Shown: piece by piece, positions 1-7,400 of the stretch | Layout of the letters: every line of letters begins with the position of its first letter | Numbering within the stretch: the first letter of the stretch is position 1 | Origin: Gemmatimonadota bacterium | GTDB taxonomy: Bacteria > Gemmatimonadota > Gemmatimonadetes > Gemmatimonadales > Gemmatimonadaceae | Assembly: GCA_947457715.1 (NCBI GenBank) | Contig: CANGXK010000025.1 | Location: 1 to 14,773 of the forward strand | Reading direction: 5' to 3' | DNA length: 14,773 nucleotides | The notes under the pieces: model-generated | Database searches by the model: none | What the model was told of the DNA's origin: nothing | Seen by the model: the letters and a program-made list of their open reading frames with translations, nothing else | Position numbers and translations under genes: made by a program

Positions 1-177
1 CACGCCCGCCGAGACGATGCCTTGGCCGGACTTGGTGTCGATGATGCGGCCGGTGATCCGGCCGACGGGCGCGTCAGCTCCCTGTGCCGCAACAACGGAA
101 GCGGGGACGACGGCAACCGTCATCGCCAGCATCAAATGACGCGCGAAACGGGGAAGCACGTGTGCGTAGGTCCGCAT
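1..177 (-). CDS. N-terminal fragment of a secreted protein, probably a TonB-dependent receptor with a carboxypeptidase-regulatory-like domain
   Basis: Reading the minus strand from the ATG at 177 gives 59 codons open to the window edge; only the N-terminus is present. Residues 1-32 form a Sec signal peptide: a basic start (MRTYAHVLPRFARH), a hydrophobic core (LMLAMTVAVVPASVV) and a likely AAQ-type cleavage site near residue 32. The mature start contains VGRITGRIIDTKSGQG, which matches the first strand pair of the carboxypeptidase-D regulatory-like (transthyretin-like) fold. That fold often opens outer-membrane TonB-dependent receptors in Gemmatimonadota and Bacteroidota. No plug or barrel is inside the window, so the receptor identity is inferred from the N-terminus alone. 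A different surface protein with the same opening domain is possible. The gene is divergent from the sirtuin gene across a 212-bp gap. Confidence 0.6.
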   Translation of the reverse strand, partial: MRTYAHVLPRFARHLMLAMTVAVVPASVVAAQGADAPVGRITGRIIDTKSGQGIVSAGV

Positions 178-192
178 GGATGATCGGGTCGG

Positions 193-198
193 TCTATA
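193..198 (-). promoter_or_regulatory. Possible -10 hexamer for the receptor-like gene
   Basis: On the minus strand the hexamer TATAGA lies 15 nt upstream of the ATG at 177. Transcription from it would start around 186 and leave a leader of about 9 nt. No convincing -35 hexamer is visible 16-18 nt further upstream, so this is a weak call. The rest of the 178-389 gap shows no other clear site. Confidence 0.25.
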
Positions 199-374
199 TG
201 AAGATTCCCCGGTGCGCCCGCTCGGGCGCTCGAGGTTCCACGTGGCCGGCACCCGAGAGCGCCGGACAAGAGGAAAGCTTCGTGACCCAGGTTTCGATCT
301 CCGCACGGTTGGGCAACGGTTGTGTCACGGAGGCCTGGACGCGGCGGGGGCTGGTGCGCGGTGGCCCGTCGTGA

Positions 375-380
375 TATTCT
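375..380 (+). promoter_or_regulatory. Possible -10 hexamer giving a near-leaderless sirtuin transcript
   Basis: TATTCT ends 9 nt before the sirtuin ATG at 390, which would place the transcription start about 2-4 nt before the start codon. An in-frame TGA at 372-374 makes 390 the first usable start, and no Shine-Dalgarno sequence precedes it. The -35 region is not recognisable. Confidence 0.35.
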
Positions 381-389
381 CGCCGCACC

Positions 390-1364
390 ATGGCTGCCTC
401 CGATCCCCTGCACGAGCGTCGACGCGTCGCGTCGCCCCCTCCCACTGACCCGCAGACCCGTGCCGAGGCCCTCTCGGTGGCGGCTCGGGCGCTGCGTGCG
501 GCGGAACATGTCTGTGTGCTGTCTGGTGCCGGCGTCTCGGCGGAAAGCGGCATTCCGACGTTCCGCGATGCGCAAACCGGGCTCTGGGCCAAGTTCTCGC
601 CGCAGGAGCTGGCCACGCCCGACGCCTTCGCGGCACACCCGAACCGGGTCTGGCAGTGGTACGCCGCCCGTCGCGCCATGGTGCGGGCCGCGCTGCCCAA
701 TCCGGCGCATCAGGCGCTGGTCACGCTGGCCTCGCGGGTGGCGCACTGCACGCTGGTGACCCAGAACGTGGACGACCTGCATGAGCGGGCCGGTTCACGT
801 GACGTGATCGGATTGCATGGGTCGCTGATGCGCGCGCGATGCAGCGCTGGTTGCCCAGGCACGATGGTGCCCACGGACGCACAGGCCGCCGAGCCGCCGC
901 GGTGCCCCGGCTGCGGCGCGCTCATGCGCCCCGACGTGGTGTGGTTCGGTGAGCGGATGCCGATGGCGGAGTTCGAGGCGGCCCGCCATGCCGCCGTGGC
1001 GTGCGACGTCTTCCTGTCGGTGGGCACCTCGAACGTGGTGGAGCCGGCGGCCTCGCTGCCCTGGATCTCGGCGACGCATGGGGCCACGGTGATCGTGGTC
1101 AACGCCAGCATGGAGGGCCAGCGCCGCGGTCCGAGCATTCTGCCCATTGAAGGGCCAGCTGGCGTTATGCTGCCGCGGCTGATGGCGGAAGCCTTCGCCG
1201 GTCGTCGCGTGCGTCGCCACGAGTCGGTGGCCCCGCCGTTTCGCGAGAGTGCCGCACCGCAGGCGACGGTGGCCGAGCTCCCGACCGATGCGCCGTCGAG
1301 GGAGCTGTCGTCAATTGACGTGCTGTCGCCGAATCCGTCAGCGGGACATCAGGCGTCCGAGTAG
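390..1364 (+). CDS. cobB: Sirtuin (Sir2 family) NAD-dependent protein deacylase, CobB/SIRT5-like
   Basis: A 324-residue cytoplasmic enzyme that removes acyl groups from lysine using NAD+, yielding nicotinamide and O-acyl-ADP-ribose. The sirtuin core spans about residues 28-265. It shows GAGVSAESGIPTFRD (46-60) for NAD binding, QNVDDLHERAG (125-135) and the catalytic His143 in LHG. Four zinc Cys are present (151, 155, 172, 175), followed by the MRPDVVWFGE strand. Tyr91 and Arg94 (YxxR) match the class III pair that binds succinyl or malonyl lysine in CobB and SIRT5, so desuccinylase activity is likely besides deacetylation. About 28 residues precede the core, and the last 55 or so are Ser/Pro/Ala-rich and probably disordered. 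ATG 390 is the first start after an in-frame stop at 372 and has no Shine-Dalgarno. The 3' end overlaps the convergent histidine kinase gene by 16 bp. Confidence 0.93.
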   Translation: MAASDPLHERRRVASPPPTDPQTRAEALSVAARALRAAEHVCVLSGAGVSAESGIPTFRDAQTGLWAKFSPQELATPDAFAAHPNRVWQWYAARRAMVRAALPNPAHQALVTLASRVAHCTLVTQNVDDLHERAGSRDVIGLHGSLMRARCSAGCPGTMVPTDAQAAEPPRCPGCGALMRPDVVWFGERMPMAEFEAARHAAVACDVFLSVGTSNVVEPAASLPWISATHGATVIVVNASMEGQRRGPSILPIEGPAGVMLPRLMAEAFAGRRVRRHESVAPPFRESAAPQATVAELPTDAPSRELSSIDVLSPNPSAGHQASE

Positions 1365-2767
1365 TCCTCGGCCGCGCGGACGAGAGGAATCCAAGCCGAG
1401 ATCGTGGTCCCGACACCGGGCAGCGACTCGGCCTGCACCTTGCCGCCGTGTGACTCGGCCAAGTGCCGGACGATGGCTAACCCCAGCCCCGTGCCGCCGG
1501 CCTCGCGTGACCGGCCCGGGTCGGCGCGATAGAAACGCTCGAAGATCCGGGGCAGGTGCTCCGCGCCGATGCCGGAGCCGGTGTCGCGCACGCCGATACG
1601 TACGCCATCATCCTGGTGCTGCGAGAAGAGCACGACTTCGCCGGCGGTCGTGTGACGCAACGCATTCTCGGCCAGGTTACTCAGAATCTGCCGTGCCGCG
1701 GTGGGGTCGACGTACAGGTGCTCCGCTCCGGCGCTGATCTCGGTGCGAAGCGCCACCCCCTTGGCTGCGGCCGCGGGTTGCAGCGGCGCGAAGACTTCGG
1801 CTGCGATGGAGGCGACATCGAGGTCGACGGGGTTGGGTACCCACCCACCGGATTCGATGCGCGACAAGTCGAGCAAGTCGTCGACGATGCGTTGCATGCG
1901 GCGCACATTGCCCTCGGCCATCGCGAGGAACTGCCGGCGGAGCTCGGGCGGAAGGTCTTCGTCCTGCAGTGTTTCCACGAAGCCGCTGATGACCGTGAGC
2001 GGCGTGCGCAGTTCATGTGACACGTTCGCCACGAAATCCCGTCGGACGGCCTCGAGGCGGCGAACGGGCGTGAGGTCGTAGAGCGCGAGCACCGCGCCGC
2101 CACCCGGCAGCGGACGCGCGGTGAGCGATAGCGTCCGATCGTCGACGCGCACTTCGTCGGGGATGGCATCGGCACCGGAAAGTACGGCTGCCAGCGCCTC
2201 GCGCAGGGTGCGATCGCGCGGCAGGAAGTCGGCCGGGAAGGGCACGGGTTCGCGCAGCCGGAGCAACTGGCGCGCGGTCCCGTTAATCCGGACTACGCGC
2301 TGACGCGCATCGACGGCGATCACGCCTTCGTTGAGCGACTCGGTGAGCGCGACCAACAGCGCCTCTTCACCCTGCAGTGCCTGCAGGCGCGCCTCGAGTT
2401 GCTCGGCCAGCCGCCGCAACGCTTCGGCGAGGTCGCCGACTTCACCACCGGCGATCGCGCGCGACGGTCGTTGGGTGAGGTCGCCCGCGGCGAGGCCACG
2501 GGCCACGTCGCGGAGCGCTTCGATAGGGCGCGCCACGGGTGCGGCGAGTACTTGCGCGAGGGCCACGCCGACCAGGAGCGCGGCGAGTCCGGCGATCACG
2601 ATGTCGCGGCGCACCTTGGCGAGAAAGTCATCGGCCGAGGCGGCGGCCGTCGGTTCTTCGGCGCGGACGCGTTCCGTGACACGGCGCTCCACGGCGAACA
2701 GCACAATGCCGACCAGCAGCGTCGCGACGACGAAGCTGTTGACGACGATACGCTGGGCGAGCCTCAT
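1349..2767 (-). CDS. phoR: Sensor histidine kinase, PhoR-like
   Basis: A 472-residue inner-membrane kinase that autophosphorylates on His and passes phosphate to the response regulator encoded directly upstream. Two membrane segments (about 7-26 and 56-76) bracket a loop of only about 30 residues, so there is no real periplasmic sensor domain. A HAMP-type segment (76-130) and a PAS-like domain (about 138-235, with LNEGVIAVD) follow. The HisKA helix has FVANVSHELRTPL with phospho-acceptor His251. The ATPase domain has the N box SNLAENALRH (363-372), the G1 box DTGSGIG (395-401) and the G2 box GGTGLGL (424-430). HAMP-PAS-HisKA with almost no periplasmic part is the PhoR layout, where phosphate status is read through the Pst transporter and PhoU. 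The partner regulator supports this, but a kinase for another envelope signal cannot be excluded. It is the last gene of the udk-phoB-phoR run. Confidence 0.88.
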   Translation of the reverse strand: MRLAQRIVVNSFVVATLLVGIVLFAVERRVTERVRAEEPTAAASADDFLAKVRRDIVIAGLAALLVGVALAQVLAAPVARPIEALRDVARGLAAGDLTQRPSRAIAGGEVGDLAEALRRLAEQLEARLQALQGEEALLVALTESLNEGVIAVDARQRVVRINGTARQLLRLREPVPFPADFLPRDRTLREALAAVLSGADAIPDEVRVDDRTLSLTARPLPGGGAVLALYDLTPVRRLEAVRRDFVANVSHELRTPLTVISGFVETLQDEDLPPELRRQFLAMAEGNVRRMQRIVDDLLDLSRIESGGWVPNPVDLDVASIAAEVFAPLQPAAAAKGVALRTEISAGAEHLYVDPTAARQILSNLAENALRHTTAGEVVLFSQHQDDGVRIGVRDTGSGIGAEHLPRIFERFYRADPGRSREAGGTGLGLAIVRHLAESHGGKVQAESLPGVGTTISAWIPLVRAAEDYSDA

Positions 2768-2785
2768 GCCCTGCTCACGATGCGC

Positions 2786-2805
2786 TCACGCGGAGCCGCG
2801 CGTGA
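2786..2805 (-). repeat. Perfect 7-bp inverted repeat in the phoB-phoR gap
   Basis: The arms TCACGCG (2786-2792) and CGCGTGA (2799-2805) are perfectly complementary around a 6-nt loop. The hairpin sits immediately after the phoB stop codon (2806-2808) and 18 nt before the phoR ATG at 2767. No U-run follows, so it is not an intrinsic terminator. In mRNA it could act as a processing or attenuation element setting the regulator to kinase ratio. High GC raises the odds of such a repeat arising by chance. Confidence 0.4.
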
Positions 2806-3522
2806 TCATCCGCTGCGCGGCATGGCCGCGCGGAAGCGATAGCCGAAGCCGCGCACGGTTTCGATCATATCACCGGCCGCGCCGAGTTTGGTGCGCAGCC
2901 GCTGCACGTGCATGTCGACGGTGCGCGTCTGAATGTCGGGGGCGGCATCCCACACCGTTTCCAGCAGCAGGCCGCGCCCCTGCACGCGTCCGCGCCGTTC
3001 CACAAGGGTCAGGAGCAGCTTGAACTCCGTGGGGGTGAGTTCGACTTCCTGTCCATCGACTTTGACCGCCATCGCGGCGCGGTCGATGTGCAGCGGACCG
3101 ATCACCAGGGTGTCGGCATTGACCGGGGCGGTGTTGCCGGTACGCCGCAGGATCGCGCCGACGCGCAGCACGAGTTCGGCCGGGCTGAATGGCTTGGTGA
3201 GGTAGTCGTCCGCACCGAGCGAAAGCCCGCGTATGCGGTCGGGTTCTTCGCGGCGGGCGGTGAGCATCAGGACCGCGATGTCCCGCGTGGTCTCGTCGGA
3301 GCGGAGTTGCTCGAGCACGTCGAAGCCTGAGATGCCGGGCAGCATCAAGTCGAGCACGATCAGCGAGGGTCGCTCGCGGCGGGCGTGATCGAGCGCCTCC
3401 TGGCCGGTGGCGGCGGTCGCCACACGGTACCCGACCTTTGCGAGATGATAGGTGACGAGCGCCACGATTTCCGGCTCGTCATCGACCACGAGAATACGTT
3501 CAGTGGACGGCGCAGCTTGCAT
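2806..3522 (-). CDS. phoB: Response regulator, OmpR/PhoB family
   Basis: A 238-residue cytoplasmic transcription factor. The receiver domain (about 8-125) has the acidic pair Asp14/Asp15, phospho-acceptor Asp58 in IVLDLMLPG, Thr88 and Lys110 (the TKPF motif). The C-terminal winged-helix domain (about 137-233) has VELTPTEFKLL, the recognition-helix region RTVDMHVQRLR and the terminal wing VRGFGYRF. These are typical of PhoB-like OmpR-class regulators that bind direct repeats upstream of target genes. The gene starts 12 bp after the uridine kinase stop and is followed after 38 bp by the PhoR-like kinase, so the three genes are probably co-transcribed. PhoB is the best label because of the PhoR-like partner; a PhoP-type name is possible. 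No clear Shine-Dalgarno is seen before the ATG. Confidence 0.87.
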   Translation of the reverse strand: MQAAPSTERILVVDDEPEIVALVTYHLAKVGYRVATAATGQEALDHARRERPSLIVLDLMLPGISGFDVLEQLRSDETTRDIAVLMLTARREEPDRIRGLSLGADDYLTKPFSPAELVLRVGAILRRTGNTAPVNADTLVIGPLHIDRAAMAVKVDGQEVELTPTEFKLLLTLVERRGRVQGRGLLLETVWDAAPDIQTRTVDMHVQRLRTKLGAAGDMIETVRGFGYRFRAAMPRSG

Positions 3523-3534
3523 GCAGGGATTGAC

Positions 3535-4203
3535 TCAGGCCGGGTCGGCCGTTGCGGGCACGGACAAAGGGGGGCGCGCCGCTGCGCGCGAGATGAGCCG
3601 ACGCTGGATTTTGGCGACGATCATTTCGATGGCGACCAGATTACTGCCTCCTCTCGGGACGATCACGTCAGCGTAGCGTTTGCTGGGCTCGACGAACTGC
3701 AGGTGCATCGGTTGTACGGTGTTCAGGTATTGATCGAGCACCGATTCGAGCGTCCGGCCGCGCACCGCCGTATCGCGGCGGATGCGGCGGATGAGCCGGA
3801 TGTCCGGATCGGCGTCGACAAACACTTTCACATCGCACAGCGCGCGGACGTTGGCATCAGCCAGCAGCAGAATGCCGTCGATGACGACGACGTCAGCTGG
3901 CGCGATACGTCGCGTCCGTTCACTCCGGGAATGGGTCGCGAATTCGTAGACGGGCATGTCCACCGGCTCGCCACGCGAGAGCGCGTCAAGGTGCGCGGTG
4001 AGCAATTCCACGTCGAAGGCATCGGGATGATCCCAGTTCACGTGATGTAGCTGCGACAGCGTGAGGTGCCGGAAGTCGCGATAGTACGCATCCATCTCGA
4101 GAAAGGCGACCGAAGCGTCGGGCAGTGCTTCGGCGACCTTGCGCGCGACCGTGGACTTCCCTGAGCCGGTGCCGCCTGCGATCCCGATGATCAGCGGTTT
4201 CAT
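3535..4203 (-). CDS. udk: Uridine kinase (uridine/cytidine salvage)
   Basis: A 222-residue cytoplasmic kinase that phosphorylates uridine and cytidine to UMP and CMP using ATP or GTP. The start was set at the ATG at 4203 (MKPLIIGIAGG) because the P-loop domain begins at once and this length fits the family (about 205-230). An upstream in-frame ATG at 4377 would only add about 58 low-complexity residues. Visible motifs are the Walker A loop GGTGSGKST (10-18) with Lys16, the catalytic MDAYY (Asp38), NWDHPDAFD (57-65), the VVVIDGILLL strand (106-115) and the basic lid region RRIRRDTAVRGR (139-150). The last 20 residues are a nonconserved Pro/Ala tail. It is the first gene of the run into the PhoB/PhoR-like pair and is divergent from the nucleotidase operon. 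Phosphoribulokinase-like P-loop proteins resemble it, but the motif set favours Udk. Confidence 0.9.
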   Translation of the reverse strand: MKPLIIGIAGGTGSGKSTVARKVAEALPDASVAFLEMDAYYRDFRHLTLSQLHHVNWDHPDAFDVELLTAHLDALSRGEPVDMPVYEFATHSRSERTRRIAPADVVVIDGILLLADANVRALCDVKVFVDADPDIRLIRRIRRDTAVRGRTLESVLDQYLNTVQPMHLQFVEPSKRYADVIVPRGGSNLVAIEMIVAKIQRRLISRAAARPPLSVPATADPA

Positions 4204-4407
4204 AAGCGGATGTTCCGGTTCCGACACTGCACGAGTACCAACCTGTCCCCTGGTCATGTCCGGACCGCCACGACGGTGTAACGAATGCGTATCGGCGGCC
4301 GGAACCGATATGGGCAAGTTCGTCGGGGCCGAGAGGAGGGGCAAGCGGCGTCGCGCCGGTACGGGCGCCCCCTCCAAGCCGGTGCTCGCTGCCGCTAGCT
4401 TTGCACC
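4204..4407. other. Divergent intergenic control region between udk and the nucleotidase operon
   Basis: This 204-bp gap must hold the promoters for both the udk-phoB-phoR run and the nucleotide salvage operon. On the plus strand, a -10-like TAGCTT lies at 4396-4401. A strong purine run, GAGAGGAGGGG (4331-4341), looks like a Shine-Dalgarno but has no start codon at a suitable distance. TGTCC occurs twice (4244 and 4257), 13 bp apart, which does not fit the 11-bp spacing of a Pho box. I see no convincing -35 on either strand and no riboswitch-like fold. Confidence 0.5.
4396..4401 (+). promoter_or_regulatory. Possible -10 hexamer giving a leaderless nucleotidase transcript
   Basis: TAGCTT ends 6 nt before the ATG at 4408, the usual distance from a -10 element to the transcription start, so the mRNA could begin at or next to the A of the ATG. 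The hexamer includes an in-frame TAG at 4396-4398, so translation cannot start further upstream. No Shine-Dalgarno is present. The -35 position is not recognisable. Confidence 0.35.
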
Positions 4408-7400
4408 ATGGGACGATCGTTATTGCTTTTGCCTGTGGCCATGCTCACGCTGGCCACCGCTGCTTTGCCCGCGCAGTCCGGCCGGTTCGATCTGGTCATT
4501 GCGGCGACCACCGACGTTCACGGGCGCCTGCGTGGCTGGGACTACTACGCCAACACCCCCGACCTGGCGCGTTCGTTGGCGGGGGCCGCCACCATCGTGG
4601 ATTCGGTGCGCACGGCGAACCCGGGCCGTGTGCTGCTGGTCGAGGGTGGCGACATCCTGTCGGGCAATCCGTTGCTGTATGTGGCCGCCAAGGTGGCGCC
4701 GCCGCCGGTCCATCCGGTGGTCGCTGCGATGAATGTGATGCGTTACGACGCGGCGGTGCTGGGCAATCACGAATTCAATTTTGGCGTGCCGCTGCTGCGT
4801 GCGGCCATAGCCCAGGCGGCATTCCCCTTCCTGGCGGCCAACGTGCGCGACACGCAGGGACGCCCGTTCGTGGCGCCGTACACGCTGATCGATCGTCGGG
4901 GCGTGCGCATCGCGATCATCGGCGGAACGACGCCGGGCTCGATGCTGTGGGACCGCGACCATCTGCGCGAGGCAGGTCTCACGGTGACCGATATCGTGTC
5001 GTCGGTGCGCGGTGCGGTGGCCGAGGTGCGCAAGCGCAAAGCCGATGTGGTGGTCGTGCTGCTGCACTCGGGGCTGGACGGTGCGGCCACGTACGATACC
5101 GTCGCGACGGGGCTTCCCTCCGAGAACGTGGCGGCGCGGGTGCCGCGCGAAATCGACGGCATCAATCTTGTCGTGTACGGCCATTCGCACGCCGAATTGG
5201 TGGACTCGACGATCAACGGCGCGCTCCTGGTGCAGCCGCGCAACTGGGCGGCGTCGGTGGCCGTGGCGACGCTGACGCTCGAGAAATCGAAGGGGAAGTG
5301 GTCGGTGGTGCAGCACCGTGGTCAATCGGTGCGCGTGGCCGGTCACGCCGAGTCCCCCGCGGTGCTGGCGGCGTCGGCGGCGACGCACAAGGCGACGGTG
5401 GCCTGGGTGACCACGCCGGTGGGACGTACCGCGGTCACGTGGCGGGCCGACAGTTCCCGCGTGGTGGACGCACCGATCACCGACCTGATCAACGAAGTGA
5501 TGCGGCGCGAATCGGGGGCCGATCTGGCCGCCACGGCGGCGTTTTCGCTCGACGCCACGCTCGACGCGGGCGCGGTGACGCAGGCCGCGCTGTCCAGACT
5601 GTATCCGTATGAGAATACGCTGCGCGCCGTCCGCATTTCCGGTGCGCAGCTGCGCGCATTCCTCGAGCAGTCGTCGCTGTACTATCGCACGCTCTCGTCC
5701 GATGGCTCGGCGCCGTCGGGCGGTTTGATCGACCCCACGATTCCCGGTTACAACTTCGACGTCGTGTCGGGCGTCGATTACGTCATCGATGTGTCCAAGC
5801 CTGCGGGTGCGCGCATCACGTCGCTCACGCGGAATGGACGCGCCGTGCAGTCCACCGATATGTTCACCATGGCGCTCAACAACTATCGGCAGAGCGGTGG
5901 CGGCGGCTACGCCATGCTGACCAGCGCGCCGGTGGTGTTCCAGAAGGACGTCGATATCCGTTCACTGATCATCGACGACGTGGCCAGGGCGGGGAGCCTC
6001 GATCCGGCCAAGTACGCGACGGTGAACTGGCGCCTGGAGCCGGCGGCGGCACGTGCGATCGCGTATCGCGAGCAGAATCGCGGCCGGGCCGGTGAAGCGG
6101 CCGGCGGCGCGCCGGCGCCCGCTGCGCCGGTGCCCGTTGCGCCGGTGCCCGTTGCGCCGGTGCCCGTTGCGCCGGTGCCCGCTGCTGCGGCTTCTCCTGC
6201 GCCGCAGGGGCGTACGCTGCGGGTGATCACCATGAGTGATTTTCACGGTGCGCTGTCGAACCGGCCCGACGAGCGCGGGCGCACACAGGGCGGCGCCGTG
6301 GCACTCTCGGCGGCGATCGAGAAAGCGCAGCGCGAATGCACCGGGCAGTGCCAGAGCGTGGTGGTCGATGCCGGCGACCTGTTCTCCGGCGCACCGGCGT
6401 CCGACTGGGACGCGGGCAAACCCACGGTGGCGGTGTTCAACCGGCTCCACGTGGCGGCCGGAGCGATCGGCAATCATGAGTTCGATTTCGGACAGGACAC
6501 GCTCCGTATGCGCTTGAAAGAGCTCAAGTACGCGGTCCTGGGCGCCAACGTGCGCGGCGCCGATGGCCGCCCGTTGCCGTGGATGCGGGCCGACACCGTG
6601 GTCGTGCGCGGTGGCGTGCGGATCGGGATCATCGGCACGGCCGGCGAGCACACGGCCACGTCCACCAAAGTGCGCAACGTGCGCCAGCTCAAATTTCTCG
6701 ATCCCGCCCCGATCATCAGCGATCGCGTGCGCGCGCTTCGTGCCGGCGGAGCGCAGGTCGTGATCGCGCTGGCCCACGACGGAGCCCGCTGTGACCGAGA
6801 CAAGCCCGAGGTCTGTTCGGGCGGCGGTCTCGACATCGTCGAGAAGCTGACCGACAAGCCTGATGTGTTCGTGATGGGGCACGCGCACACGAACATCGTG
6901 CTGCGTCGTCGCGGTATGCCGGTGGTGCAGACGTCCTCGAACGGCCGCGCCCTCGCGGTGGTCGACGTGCCGCTGAATGGCGGTGTCGCGCGCGCCGAGA
7001 TCCGCCACGTGTACGGCGAGGATCGGGCCGGTGCCGATCCGGTCGTCGATTCCATCGTGACGGCGGCTACGCGCAAGGTGCAGGTCCGCATGGATCGGCC
7101 GGTCGCTACCCTCGGCGAGGCCTTCCTGCGCCGCGGCAATCAGCATGCGCTGGGCAATCTGGTGGCCGACGCCGCGCGGGTGCAGGGCAATGCGGACTTC
7201 GGCGCGTGGAACAGTGGTGGCATTCGTACCGATCTCGCCGCCGGACCGATCACCTACGGCGATGTGCACGGTGTCTCGCCGTTCGGGAATGTGTTGGTAC
7301 GCATCCGGCTGCGTGGCCGGGACGTGCCCCTCGCGGCGGAGCGCTGGGTGTGGAACGGGCGCGCGAATTCGCACGTCAGTGGGCTCACCATCGAGTACGA

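Noticed and set aside
4243..4261. Pho-box-like sequence (CTGTC...ATGTCC) between udk and the nucleotidase operon
   Set aside because: The two TGTCC repeats are 13 bp apart rather than 11, and neither matches CTGTCAT well. It does not meet the Pho box pattern as I know it.
4216..4307. 8-bp inverted repeat CGGTTCCG / CGGAACCG in the divergent gap
   Set aside because: The arms are about 76 bp apart and GC-rich; a match of this length is expected by chance and no operator pattern surrounds it.
4331..4341. Strong Shine-Dalgarno-like GAGAGGAGGGG upstream of the nucleotidase
   Set aside because: No ATG, GTG or TTG lies 4-12 nt downstream in a coding frame, and the nucleotidase ATG is 66 nt further on.
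4204..4377. N-terminal extension of uridine kinase from the ATG at 4377
   Set aside because: The extra 58 residues are low-complexity and unlike the family; the ATG at 4203 starts directly at the P-loop domain.
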